Assembly (NCBI RefSeq): GCF_026966905.1
Contig: NZ_JAPUBN010000010.1
Location: 62,001 to 126,000 of the forward strand
From: Marinomonas phaeophyticola
GTDB lineage: Bacteria > Pseudomonadota > Gammaproteobacteria > Pseudomonadales > Marinomonadaceae
Reading direction: 5' to 3'
DNA: 64,000 nucleotides
This document shows positions 49,224-58,441 of this stretch, in pieces. Position 1 is the first letter of the stretch. Each line of letters opens with the position of its first letter. The translations under genes and the position numbers were made by a program. The notes below the pieces were generated by a model. The model was not told where the DNA came from. It was given only the letters and a program-made list of their open reading frames with translations, and made no database searches.

Positions 49224-50903
49224 TCAAGTGCCTTGGGTGTCCTTTGCTAACGTGAATTCTCTCAGGCTTTCAAAATCGTCATTAAAAGGTTGATGGCATC
49301 GCTTGAATTTCTGCAAATTAACGTCAGTAATAAGCTGTTTAGAGAAGCTTAGGTAAGACTTCCATAATCCTATTTTTTCTTGTTCCGTTAACGCTTCAGT
49401 GAATTTGATCTCTGACTGTAAGGCATCGAAAAGTGATTGAGTAGATAAGCTACTCCCTTGGAAAAGCCATAAATCACTTTTGTCGTTATATTGATAATAA
49501 GGCAGTAACTTTATGCCATTCTCGGCAACAAACTCAACGGCTTCGAAGAGAAAGTTTACTTCTTCTTGGGAAAGAAAGTAGTTTAAATTAAAGCGTGCCC
49601 ACCCAGGTTTAAGAATTAGATTACCGCCACTAAGAGCGAATGTAATCGCCGCTGATTTTTGATCGTCTATCCCGAGTAATTCATGTCCATAAGGACCTGC
49701 ACAAGAACATCCACCACGCATCTGAATGCCAAACAAGTCATTTAATAGCGCTACAATATAACCGTGATGCAAGTAACCTGTTGCCGTTTTAATTCTAAAG
49801 GAAGTAATCGTCAGTCGGTTTTTTGTACTGGCACCGAGTATTTCGATATTAGGATGATTTCTCCAACGGTCTTCAAGTTGGTTGACATACTCTTGTTCTA
49901 GGCTTTCAATGTATTCGGCCCCTATATCTGACTTCACTTTAAACACCATGCCAGCACGAATAGACTCAATAATATTGGGAGTGCCTCCTTCCTCTCTTCG
50001 AACGCCAACCGGTAGATAGCTGTGCTTATCATGGCTGACAAAAGAGACTGTGCCACCACCGACTGTTGAAGGAATGGTGTTTTTTATCAAATGCTTCTTA
50101 ATGATTAAAATACCGGGTGTCCCAGGACCTCCAATAAATTTGTGGCAAGAAAAGAAAATCGCATCTTTATACGCTAAGGCCTGATTATCAGCAGATAAAT
50201 CGGATACATTGGGGTTCATATCTATTTCAACATAGGGTGCGGCGGCGGCAAAATCCCAAAAAGAAAGAGCTTGGTGTTTATGCAATAAATTTGTGATTGC
50301 AGTTTGGTCTTCTTTTATTCCTGTGACATTGGATGCAGCAGAAAAGCAGCCTATTTTTACCGGCACGGCTTGGTAATGGATGAGTGCGTCTTCAAGGGCT
50401 TTTAAATCAACGCCTCCTGCTTTGGCTTCGGGAATTCTGATCAGTTTCACTTCGGCCTCTCTCCAAGGTAGATCATTTGAATGATGTTCATAGGGGCCAA
50501 TAAATACAATGGGTTTGATGCCATGTTGCGTAGTCAAGAGAGGGATATTCAGCATGGATATGAGTTTGTTAATCGCGGCCGTAGCGCCCGAACCACAAAA
50601 AAGTATCAGATCCTCATCTGTGGCATTAACCGACTTTTCTATAATGTGGCGGGCATCCTCACGAAACTGAGTGGTTTGCTTGCCTGTAATAGTTGATTCC
50701 GTATGCGTATTAGCATAGTAAGGAAGTACGGAATGAAGAATGGCCTGCTCAATAAAGTGTAGGCTTCTTCCCGATGCGGTGTAATCCGCATAGGTCAATT
50801 TACGTTTTCCAAAAGGGGTTTGGATAAACGTATTATCACCAATAACGTTTTTTCTAAGGTTCGCGATTAAGGCGTGTTTTTGTTCTTGCTGCGTATCGTT
50901 CAT
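49224..50903 (-). CDS. Class V aminotransferase (cysteine-desulfurase fold)
   Basis: A 559-residue PLP enzyme of aminotransferase class V, longer than NifS/SufS (about 400). The PLP Lys is Lys255 in F-S-C-H-K-F-I-G-G-P-G-T-P-G, preceded by D-F-A-A-A-A-P-Y. The N-terminus (Y-A-D-Y-T-A-S-G-R-S-L) and Y-Y-A-N-T-H-T-E-S resemble selenocysteine-lyase/desulfurase-like proteins, and Cys residues in R-G-G-C-S-C-A-G-P could serve catalysis. A 120-residue C-terminal extension has no known motif. It follows an Lrp-type regulator by 22 bp, suggesting amino-acid-responsive control. The substrate is unknown. Confidence 0.85.
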   Translation of the reverse strand: MNDTQQEQKHALIANLRKNVIGDNTFIQTPFGKRKLTYADYTASGRSLHFIEQAILHSVLPYYANTHTESTITGKQTTQFREDARHIIEKSVNATDEDLILFCGSGATAAINKLISMLNIPLLTTQHGIKPIVFIGPYEHHSNDLPWREAEVKLIRIPEAKAGGVDLKALEDALIHYQAVPVKIGCFSAASNVTGIKEDQTAITNLLHKHQALSFWDFAAAAPYVEIDMNPNVSDLSADNQALAYKDAIFFSCHKFIGGPGTPGILIIKKHLIKNTIPSTVGGGTVSFVSHDKHSYLPVGVRREEGGTPNIIESIRAGMVFKVKSDIGAEYIESLEQEYVNQLEDRWRNHPNIEILGASTKNRLTITSFRIKTATGYLHHGYIVALLNDLFGIQMRGGCSCAGPYGHELLGIDDQKSAAITFALSGGNLILKPGWARFNLNYFLSQEEVNFLFEAVEFVAENGIKLLPYYQYNDKSDLWLFQGSSLSTQSLFDALQSEIKFTEALTEQEKIGLWKSYLSFSKQLITDVNLQKFKRCHQPFNDDFESLREFTLAKDTQGT

Positions 50904-50925
50904 AGACCGTTTCTCTTATAGAGAG

Positions 50926-51396
50926 CTACGGCTTACTCAATACGGTGGAAAGCGGTAGCTCAGTGGTATATTTTATTTGTTCCATTGCAAAATTTGAGGT
51001 CACATCTGTTAGGGATGTTTTTTCTATTAGTTTTTTATAAAAGCGATCATAGGATTGAATATCGCTTACTAACACTCGTAATAGATAGTCGTATTCTCCA
51101 GCCATTCGGTAGAACTCAATCACTTCTGGAAACTGAGATACTACGTCTGAAAAGGTTTCTAACCAGTCTTTTTCGTGGTGATTCGTTTTTACTTGAACAA
51201 AAACAGAAACATTAAGATTCAGCTTATTACTGTCCAATAGCGCGACTCGTTTCTTTATATAGCCTTGTTGTTCTAGCTTTTGAATACGTCTCCAGCAAGG
51301 CGTTTTTGAAAGGCCTACTTGCTGAGCTATTTCGTCGATAGAAATACTATCATCATGTTGAATTAAAGTAAGTAGTGCTATGTCAGTGGAATCCAT
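50926..51396 (-). CDS. Lrp/AsnC family transcriptional regulator
   Basis: A 156-residue regulator. The N-terminal winged helix-turn-helix is D-S-I-S-I-D-E-I-A-Q-Q-V-G-L-S-K-T-P-C-W-R-R-I-Q-K (L-S-x-x-x-C/V-x-x-R-I signature). The C-terminal RAM domain contains G-E-Y-D-Y-L-L-R-V. It is the first gene of a pair with the class V aminotransferase and probably controls it by sensing the amino acid concerned. It lies behind the flagellin terminator, so its promoter is in 51397-51560. Confidence 0.93.
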   Translation of the reverse strand: MDSTDIALLTLIQHDDSISIDEIAQQVGLSKTPCWRRIQKLEQQGYIKKRVALLDSNKLNLNVSVFVQVKTNHHEKDWLETFSDVVSQFPEVIEFYRMAGEYDYLLRVLVSDIQSYDRFYKKLIEKTSLTDVTSNFAMEQIKYTTELPLSTVLSKP

Positions 51397-51563
51397 AACG
51401 ATTAATTTCCAAATTTATTGATTATTATAGGATTATGTTTCAAAACTCTAAGTCTTTGTTAAGATTGATGCAACTTTATTTTAAGGAAGGCTTTTTTTAG
51501 AAATTTAATTTTTTTTTGCTGTAAAAATTTTTTGTTAAAAAGATCGAAAAATTTTTCATAGAA

Positions 51564-51593
51564 CAAAAAAAGCACCTCAACTGAGATGCTTTT
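51564..51593 (-). terminator. Terminator of the flagellin gene
   Basis: On the minus strand AAAAGCATCTCA pairs with TGAGGTGCTTTT (one mismatch), followed by a run of T's. It is 34 bp past the flagellin stop. Confidence 0.9.
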
Positions 51594-51626
51594 AGGGAAA
51601 TTATAATGTTTTTCTAGAAATATGTT

Positions 51627-52436
51627 CTACGGCGTTAACAAGCTGAGAGCTCTGGTATTGGATATGTTTGCTTGAGCTTGAACACTAACAGAGGATTTCT
51701 CCAAGATACTTTGAATGATCTGATCTGATACTGTTGCTGCATAATCCGTATCTTTAATACGAGATCGAGCGGCTGTTTCATTTTCTTGAGCATTCAGTAA
51801 TGAGTCCACCCGGCTACTAAACGCATTTTGCTGAGCGCCGTATTCCGATTGGATTACACCTATGTTTTCTAGACTGGTGTCAATCGACGTTAAAGAGGTG
51901 GTTAAAGAGGCTAGGTTGGTAAAATCCACATTATATAAACCTGCTGTGTTTAACTGTGAGTCGACATTGTAAGTGTCTACATCAATGTTATTCCCCGATT
52001 CAGCGCCAGCTTGGAAAGAAAGACTGGAGTCTTTGGTTAATAGCTCTTCTCCACCAAAGGTTGTACTGCTTATGGTGTCTTGAATACTTTGTAGAATACC
52101 ATTTGCTTGTTGTTGAATGGCCGCTCTATCATTGTCATTCAGAGTGCCATTTCCTGCTTGAATCCCTAATTCGCGTAATTGTTGTAAATTATCATTGATT
52201 TGATTCAAGCCTCCACTTGCTGTTTGCAATAAAGAGCTGCCATTAATAATGTTTGAAACCGCTTGATGGTTGCCATTTATTCCAGAGGTTAAACGATCTG
52301 ATATTTGCAGACCTGCCGCATCATCAGCAGCACTGTTAATACGGCTTCCGTTTGAAAGTTGCTCATTTTTCTGAGAAATTCCAGTAGATACACTGCTGTT
52401 TACAAAGCTCGATACAGAGTTGATTTGGATGCTCAT
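51627..52436 (-). CDS. Compact flagellin (D0/D1 only)
   Basis: A 269-residue flagellin. The N-terminal D0/D1 part shows L-S-N-G-S-R-I-N-S-A-A-D-D-A-A-G-L-Q-I-S, and the C-terminal part shows A-R-S-R-I-K-D-T-D-Y-A and A-N-I-S-N-T-R-A-L-S-L-L. Only about 100 residues lie between them, so the surface domains D2/D3 are absent. AGGAGG precedes the ATG. No other flagellar gene is in the window, so this is an isolated copy, perhaps a minor filament protein. It has no Cys residue. A 12-bp perfect hairpin lies in its leader. Confidence 0.9.
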   Translation of the reverse strand: MSIQINSVSSFVNSSVSTGISQKNEQLSNGSRINSAADDAAGLQISDRLTSGINGNHQAVSNIINGSSLLQTASGGLNQINDNLQQLRELGIQAGNGTLNDNDRAAIQQQANGILQSIQDTISSTTFGGEELLTKDSSLSFQAGAESGNNIDVDTYNVDSQLNTAGLYNVDFTNLASLTTSLTSIDTSLENIGVIQSEYGAQQNAFSSRVDSLLNAQENETAARSRIKDTDYAATVSDQIIQSILEKSSVSVQAQANISNTRALSLLTP

Positions 52437-52458
52437 GCTGATAACCTCCTGAATAAAT

Positions 52459-52485
52459 ATTAACCTAGTATAGTACTAGGTTAAT
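52459..52485 (-). promoter_or_regulatory. Perfect 12-bp palindrome in the flagellin leader
   Basis: ATTAACCTAGTA (52459-52470) and TACTAGGTTAAT (52474-52485) pair completely across a 3-nt loop. It ends 8 bp upstream of the AGGAGG site. It could be an RNA hairpin controlling translation or stability, or a DNA operator. It lacks a U-tract, so it is not a terminator. Confidence 0.6.
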
Positions 52486-52595
52486 AAAATAACAAAATAG
52501 AGCTAAAGGTTTTTGAATATTGTCCGAGGGCATGATGAAATGACTCGGCTATCTTATGTGATAACACAGTTTTTCTTAAGGAACGAATCCTGAAA

Positions 52596-55500
52596 CTATA
52601 CTGCAGTTTGTTGAGTGTCTAGTTCAGATGCCTTTTTTGAGGCTAATAACCGTCTTATGTCTTCTTGAATCATAAGAAGGATAGGGATCAAAATTAAGGT
52701 GATAACGGTCGCAAATAAAATACCATAAGCTAAGGATACCGCGGCTGGAACTAAAAACTGTGCCTGTCGAGATTCTTCTCCCAATATAGGTATCAGGCCT
52801 GCAAAGGTAGTGAAAGAGGTTAGTAATACCGCTCGTAAACGACTGGTACACGCTTCTGAGACGGCCTGGGTTATGTGACTTGTTGATTTTTTGATGTCAT
52901 TAAAGCGTGAAACTAATAACAAACTGTCATTTACCACCACACCACTTAACGCAATGATGCCATTGAGTGACAAAATGCCTAATGAAAGATCGTTAAACCA
53001 ATGGCCAAGTAAAGCGCCAATGATTCCAAATGGAATAACCGTCATAATAATAATCGGTTGGCTGTATGACTTTAGCGGTATGGCTAGTAATCCATAGATA
53101 ATCAGAAGGGCGATGATAAACATCTCTATCATAGACGATTGTGTTTCTTCTCTTTCTTCCGCCTCCCCTGAAAAGTAGATGTCTACCCCTGAAAACTGTT
53201 TTTGCATTTTCGGTACTACGGCGCTTTTTAAATACTCAACTACTTCTGTTGACGTCATTTCATCTTTATTAACTTCGGCAGAAAGGTATTCTGAGCGCTT
53301 GCCATTAATTCGGGTAATACTTGTGTCTGCAGATTGCATTTCCATATCAGCAACAGCTGATAAAGGAACTCTAGTGCCATCAGCCAGTAGTATTTTGGTG
53401 TCAGACAGTTGTGATGGACTTTGTTGGCTTTGAGTTAGATAACCAATACGAACTTCAACTTCATCATTATCTCTTTGGTAGGATTGAATTTCGGTGCTAG
53501 AAAAGTAACCTAGGACCTGATTGGATAATTCTTTCGTATTGAGTCCCATTGCACGGCCTTGTTCATTAAGCGTGAGGCTAATTTGTGGGTCTTTTGGGGT
53601 TTTATTTTCTTCCACACCACTAACCGCTGGTAATGTTTTTAATTCGCTTAACATCGCTTGAGTTGCCGCAGATAAGAGGGTTTGATCATTGCCTCTTAAC
53701 TCGACTCTAAGTGCATCTACGGTTTCTCTGGAACTACGAATACGAAGGTTTTGTACTCCTTCTGGTTGGCCAATTTGTCTTTGCCAAGCTTGCGAGAACG
53801 CCTTGGCGGAATAAGGTGCATTTACCGCGAGTTCAACTCTCAGTGCTCCTGCTTGATCACTATTAGAAGACACTTGTAAGTTTGCAATACCACTCTCTTG
53901 TACGTCACTTTTTTGGGTGAGCTTTTTGTCTGTTGCGTAGGCTTGTTTTTCTAATTGCAGCAAAACCGCATTGGTTTGACCATAGCTAGCATCGTTAAAC
54001 ATAGTAACATTGGCACGAATGGTATCCCCAGGAATCTGCGGAAAAAAGCTCATTCTAATAGCGCCCGTAAATGGCATAGAAACGACTAAAATAAAGACGC
54101 TGATAAAAAGTATTAAAACGGCATAGCGATACTGCAGCGCGAGTACAATCGCGGGTTGATAAATCCGTTTTGAAAACCAATTGAGACCAAAGTCTGCTGT
54201 ATTTTGCACCGTACGCCAAATAACGATAAGGGGGTTGTTGCTGTTTTTTCTCTGGGTATTTAAGTGAGCTAAATGTGCTGGTAAAATCAGCTTTGATTCA
54301 ATGATAGATAAGACTAAGCAAATGGCGATAACCAGACCAAACTGTGCATAAATTTGCCCTAGTCGACCTTCAATATTGGACAAGGCCCAAAAAGCCGCAA
54401 TCGTTGTAAAGACACCGAATAAAGTGGGTACAGCTACTTGCATCGTTCCTTTTATGGTATTCGAAAGTGTGTCTCCTTCTTTGGCACGAACAGAATAGAT
54501 ATTTTCTCCGACCACAACGGCATCATCGACAACGATACCAAGAGCCATAATAAAGCCAAACGTAGTGAACATATTAAGGGTCAAAGCGATAGAGTCTGTC
54601 CCCATAATAAATAAGGTGCCAAAGAATATAAAAGGCAACCCCATTGCGACCCAAAAAGCGACGGTAACGTTTAAAAAAATAGCCAATAAAATAAATACCA
54701 ACAGTACGCCTGTAATTGCGTTGTCTACCATCAACTCAAGTCGTTGGTTGATGGTTTCACTGCGATCTTCCCAATAACTAAGTTGCATATTTTTAGGCAA
54801 GCGACCAGAGGATAGCCATTGATCGACGACTTCTTTGGCGGCAAGTGCCGATTCAGAAATATCATCCTCTCCGGTGGCTATGATTTGTAACGCTAAACTG
54901 TTTTGGCCATTGAAACGAGAAAGAATAAAGTCGTCTGTATTAAAGTTGTCACTTATATGAGCGATTTCTCCTAGGGTTATTTGTCCTCCTGTTGCTAAAC
55001 TTTTAATTGGGATAGAGGAGAATTCACTGGCTATATAAGCTTGATCAGATGATTTTATTTTAAGGTAAATATCCTCATCTCGTAATGAAGCCACTTTAGC
55101 CGGGCTGGATTCTTGGTTAATTTTAGTAACAACATCGTTGAGTGATAGGTTATGGCTTTGTAATTTGAGTTTATCAATCTCGATTGAAATGATGGGATCA
55201 AGCATCCCTGAGGTTGTTACTTGACTAATATTATTATGATTTAAAAGATCGGTTTTTAATTCTAAGGCGAGTCTTTGTAGTGTACGCCGATCGGCTTCGC
55301 CATAAATCTGTAGCCAAATAGCATGAGATTGGCGTGTCGCTTTACTCACAACCGCAGGGTCTGCATCCTCAGGGAAAGAACGGATGGCATCCATTTTATC
55401 TTTGACATCTTTTTCCAGTAAATTGATATCATAATCTGTTGTTTTTTCTAAACTTACTCGAACCCCGCTAGAGTTGGAGGTCGTGGTAATATTTTTAATG

Positions 55501-55748
55501 CCAATAACACTTTCCAACTCTTGCTCTATGGTGATGGCGATGCCTTCTTCTGATTGCTTTGCTGAGCCAGCATCAAAGTTAACAGAAATATTGACTCTAT
55601 TTGGTTCTAAACTCGGGAAGGTCTCTTTATTCAGATCCCCAACGGTGATTACCCCTAAAATAATAACTAGGAAAAGTAATAGATTTGCGGCCACTGGGTT
55701 AGAGGCAAACCAAGGAATGACACCTTTATGTGTTTCTGATGAGCTCAT
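52596..55748 (-). CDS. RND family efflux transporter permease
   Basis: A 1,050-residue inner-membrane RND pump of the AcrB/MexB (HAE) superfamily. It has the usual TM1 plus two blocks of helices separated by large periplasmic loops. The proton-relay aspartate pair is in G-I-V-V-D-D-A-V-V-V-G-E-N near residue 405. The N-terminus is F-A-S-N-P-V-A-A-N-L-L-L, as in the less-studied HAE group rather than AcrB itself. Its start overlaps the MFP stop by four bases (ATGA), so the two are translationally coupled. The substrate is unknown. Confidence 0.93.
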   Translation of the reverse strand: MSSSETHKGVIPWFASNPVAANLLLFLVIILGVITVGDLNKETFPSLEPNRVNISVNFDAGSAKQSEEGIAITIEQELESVIGIKNITTTSNSSGVRVSLEKTTDYDINLLEKDVKDKMDAIRSFPEDADPAVVSKATRQSHAIWLQIYGEADRRTLQRLALELKTDLLNHNNISQVTTSGMLDPIISIEIDKLKLQSHNLSLNDVVTKINQESSPAKVASLRDEDIYLKIKSSDQAYIASEFSSIPIKSLATGGQITLGEIAHISDNFNTDDFILSRFNGQNSLALQIIATGEDDISESALAAKEVVDQWLSSGRLPKNMQLSYWEDRSETINQRLELMVDNAITGVLLVFILLAIFLNVTVAFWVAMGLPFIFFGTLFIMGTDSIALTLNMFTTFGFIMALGIVVDDAVVVGENIYSVRAKEGDTLSNTIKGTMQVAVPTLFGVFTTIAAFWALSNIEGRLGQIYAQFGLVIAICLVLSIIESKLILPAHLAHLNTQRKNSNNPLIVIWRTVQNTADFGLNWFSKRIYQPAIVLALQYRYAVLILFISVFILVVSMPFTGAIRMSFFPQIPGDTIRANVTMFNDASYGQTNAVLLQLEKQAYATDKKLTQKSDVQESGIANLQVSSNSDQAGALRVELAVNAPYSAKAFSQAWQRQIGQPEGVQNLRIRSSRETVDALRVELRGNDQTLLSAATQAMLSELKTLPAVSGVEENKTPKDPQISLTLNEQGRAMGLNTKELSNQVLGYFSSTEIQSYQRDNDEVEVRIGYLTQSQQSPSQLSDTKILLADGTRVPLSAVADMEMQSADTSITRINGKRSEYLSAEVNKDEMTSTEVVEYLKSAVVPKMQKQFSGVDIYFSGEAEEREETQSSMIEMFIIALLIIYGLLAIPLKSYSQPIIIMTVIPFGIIGALLGHWFNDLSLGILSLNGIIALSGVVVNDSLLLVSRFNDIKKSTSHITQAVSEACTSRLRAVLLTSFTTFAGLIPILGEESRQAQFLVPAAVSLAYGILFATVITLILIPILLMIQEDIRRLLASKKASELDTQQTAV

Positions 55749-56914
55749 TTAGGGGCAACCTCCAGTGGGTTAACAAGTGTCCCTTTCACATAGCTGTTAT
55801 ACGGTTTTATAAGCACTTTTTGTACGCTTTGATTGAGCGTCTCAGGTACCTTGATATAGATGGCGTCACTGTCTGCAAAGGCTGGCAATGTGGAGAAGGC
55901 TTGTAGTCTACTTTCTTTGTCAATGTACCAAATTTCACTGTTTTGCCTGAGTGATGAATTCGGCAGGCGCCAGAGGTTGGAAAGCGGTTTACCAGTAACG
56001 GTAACTTCAACAAAAAGGCCTGGGAGTAACTTTGGAGACAAGTCTAAAGGGGTGTCTACGGCGATCACTAAATGGCGCATTCGGGTGACAGGATCAATGT
56101 GATTCGCGGCTCTTAGTACATAACCTTGCCATGCAGAGGATTGATCAACAGCTTGAACAAGGACGGGCCATTTAGTATCAATCATTATTTCTGGAGAGGG
56201 GAGTTTTTGCCAGTCGCTACTGGATAATGGCAAATTAATCTCGATACGGTCCGTACTGTATATGGTTGCAACAAGAGCACCAGCCGAAATTTGGGTATTG
56301 GGTGACACTTTTCTCTCGACAATCAGGCCATTAAAAGGCATTTTCACGGATAGATTCTCTATGTCATCTAGCGCCTCAGCCACCGCACTTTGAGCTTCCT
56401 GTAGAGTTCGTGTGGCGACAGCAAGTTGTGGCTTTCTTAATACCAATTCTGAGTCAGGATCACCTTTGAGCCCTGCCGCTTGCCACTCGGTTTCAGCTTG
56501 ATCCGCTAAGCGCTCTTCTTCTTTTAATGTGAGGATGGCCTTGGCTTGCTGATTTTTCGCCTGGCTTAATTTTGAAGTCAATTCGATATTCGAAAGCTTT
56601 ATTAATTCAGTGCCGTGATTGAGCCTATTGCCTATTTCAAAATTGGCATTCATTTGTTTAATGTCACCACTTACTTTAGAAGACAAATCCAACTGAAAGC
56701 GTGCTGCCGTAGTTCCGCTAGCGGTTAGTTTTGCCGTGTGTTCTTGGGCCGTGACCGAGAGAACAGAGACATCTAATACTTGCTCTTTTGCTGGAGGACG
56801 CGGCTTGGAAACTTTCTGATTCTTAGCTTCGATTGCACTGGTTACGTATAGATAAATACCTCCTAGTAGACAAAGCATTAAAATGAATAGAATCCATTGT
56901 AAGTAGCGTTTCAT
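55745..56914 (-). CDS. RND efflux periplasmic adaptor (membrane fusion) protein
   Basis: A 389-residue adaptor with an N-terminal membrane anchor (residues 5-26). It has lipoyl-like halves around a coiled hairpin (about residues 110-190, rich in Ala/Lys/Glu) and a beta-barrel region (I-E-I-N-L-P-L-S-S-S-D-W). It bridges the RND pump and the TolC-like protein. The start abuts the OMF stop (TAA then ATG), and its own stop overlaps the pump start. Confidence 0.92.
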   Translation of the reverse strand: MKRYLQWILFILMLCLLGGIYLYVTSAIEAKNQKVSKPRPPAKEQVLDVSVLSVTAQEHTAKLTASGTTAARFQLDLSSKVSGDIKQMNANFEIGNRLNHGTELIKLSNIELTSKLSQAKNQQAKAILTLKEEERLADQAETEWQAAGLKGDPDSELVLRKPQLAVATRTLQEAQSAVAEALDDIENLSVKMPFNGLIVERKVSPNTQISAGALVATIYSTDRIEINLPLSSSDWQKLPSPEIMIDTKWPVLVQAVDQSSAWQGYVLRAANHIDPVTRMRHLVIAVDTPLDLSPKLLPGLFVEVTVTGKPLSNLWRLPNSSLRQNSEIWYIDKESRLQAFSTLPAFADSDAIYIKVPETLNQSVQKVLIKPYNSYVKGTLVNPLEVAPK

Positions 56915-58321
56915 TTAAAGACGATCTCCTAAAACGGTTGCTCCACTTAGTCCAAGTGCTAAGCCTAGGTCAATTCGATTTGATAGCCGCTGAAAGAGCA
57001 GTCCTTCTAATTCGGCTTCTAAGTTAAATGTATTTTCTTGAGCATTTATTAGATTACTCAGGTCAACTAAACCTGAACGATATTTTTTTCTGTATTGCTG
57101 AAGACTTTTTCTCGAGTTATTTAAGGCATTTTCTATGTGTTTTTGTCGGCTTTCCAATGAACTTTCCAGACTGATGGCATTTTCAACTTCAAATAAGGCA
57201 TTGGATAACACCTCTCGATAGTTTTGATAAGCTTGTGCTGTTTTTAATTCGGCAATTTTTATGTTTGTCTTCAGTTGTCCCTGTTGAAAAATGGGGGCGC
57301 TTAACTGCCCTAATAAAGACCAGACAGGGGAGGTAAACAATGCATTTTTGAGAGAGGAATCAGTATTACTTAGTGACGCTTGTAAATTAAATGAGGGCAG
57401 CAAGGCTTTATAGGAAATATCGGTATTCAATTCATTTATTTTTATATTGATGAACGCAGATCTAAGGTCTGGTCGTCCTTGAAGGTCTTGTAACCCAAAC
57501 TTTGATAATGGGGAAATGATATCAGGATAATCTTTACTAATTAATCTTTCTGGAAGCATGTCGAGCGAATCGCTTAAACCAAGATATAAACTTAAGGTTC
57601 GTTTTGTTATCGCTAAATTTTCTTTGTCATTTGAGAGTGTAGATTTTGCTTTCTCACTGGCCGTTTGAGCGGTATTTTTATCCTCTAATGACCCTAAGCC
57701 ACTTTTGAATTGCTTTAATACAAGTAACGAATTTTTTTCTAATAGATCAACTCTTTGAGTATTAATGTCAATAATTCGTTGTTGGTAAACTTGCTGTAAC
57801 CAATTTTTAATGATTTTTGCTGATAAACTGTCTTGCGCCGCTTCTAAAGAAACGAGATTTTGCTGATATAAATGAACACTGACTTTCTCTTCTAATGCGA
57901 GTTTTTGCCACAAGTCCGCCTCCCAGCGGACTGTCACACTCGGATTAAACGTAAGGTTGCTACCTTCCGATTTATTGGCATTAACGTTGGCGTCGAGTGT
58001 TGGTTGGGTGTTATTTTGTGTACTTTTCACTCGTTGGGATTGTATTTCAGCTGTTAGCGCATCTTGTAATAAGTTTGGATTATTAGCATGAGCAAATTGA
58101 ATTAGAGGTATTAATTCAGGAAGGTCAATTAAATCGGTTAATTTTTTATTATTGTTTTCATCATCGTATTCTGCCTCATCATCCCATAAGTAATGATTTT
58201 CTAAAATCTCGGTTGTGCTTGAATGGGCTTTTTCTGTGAGTGTATTTGAGCTATTGCTACTGCAAGCAGACAGAAAGAATGATGCAATAATGAATGAGTA
58301 CCATTTTACAGGAGTTTTCAT
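56915..58321 (-). CDS. TolC/NodT-type outer membrane efflux lipoprotein
   Basis: A 468-residue outer membrane factor. The lipoprotein signal peptide ends with the lipobox L-S-A-C near residues 17-20. The two OEP repeats of long helices follow, e.g. Q-L-S-A-P-I-F-Q-Q-G-Q-L-K-T-N-I and Y-R-S-G-L-V-D-L-S-N-L-I-N-A-Q. It is the first gene of the OMF-MFP-RND operon on the minus strand. No regulator gene is linked to this operon; the MocR gene upstream ends 120 bp away and is in the same direction, so read-through is possible. Confidence 0.92.
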   Translation of the reverse strand: MKTPVKWYSFIIASFFLSACSSNSSNTLTEKAHSSTTEILENHYLWDDEAEYDDENNNKKLTDLIDLPELIPLIQFAHANNPNLLQDALTAEIQSQRVKSTQNNTQPTLDANVNANKSEGSNLTFNPSVTVRWEADLWQKLALEEKVSVHLYQQNLVSLEAAQDSLSAKIIKNWLQQVYQQRIIDINTQRVDLLEKNSLLVLKQFKSGLGSLEDKNTAQTASEKAKSTLSNDKENLAITKRTLSLYLGLSDSLDMLPERLISKDYPDIISPLSKFGLQDLQGRPDLRSAFINIKINELNTDISYKALLPSFNLQASLSNTDSSLKNALFTSPVWSLLGQLSAPIFQQGQLKTNIKIAELKTAQAYQNYREVLSNALFEVENAISLESSLESRQKHIENALNNSRKSLQQYRKKYRSGLVDLSNLINAQENTFNLEAELEGLLFQRLSNRIDLGLALGLSGATVLGDRL

Positions 58322-58441
58322 GCTCGATCTCTATTAAGCAATATTAATATGACTTTTATAAGACCACATTATTAGCGAAGATTTAGGATGATTAATAGAG
58401 ACTTTATAATTTATTTACAAATAGTGTCTTAATATACAGAG

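Noticed and set aside
52500-52595. Sigma-28 promoter for the flagellin gene
   Set aside because: A GCCGA-like word occurs on the minus strand, but no properly spaced TAAA partner or full GCCGATAA was found.
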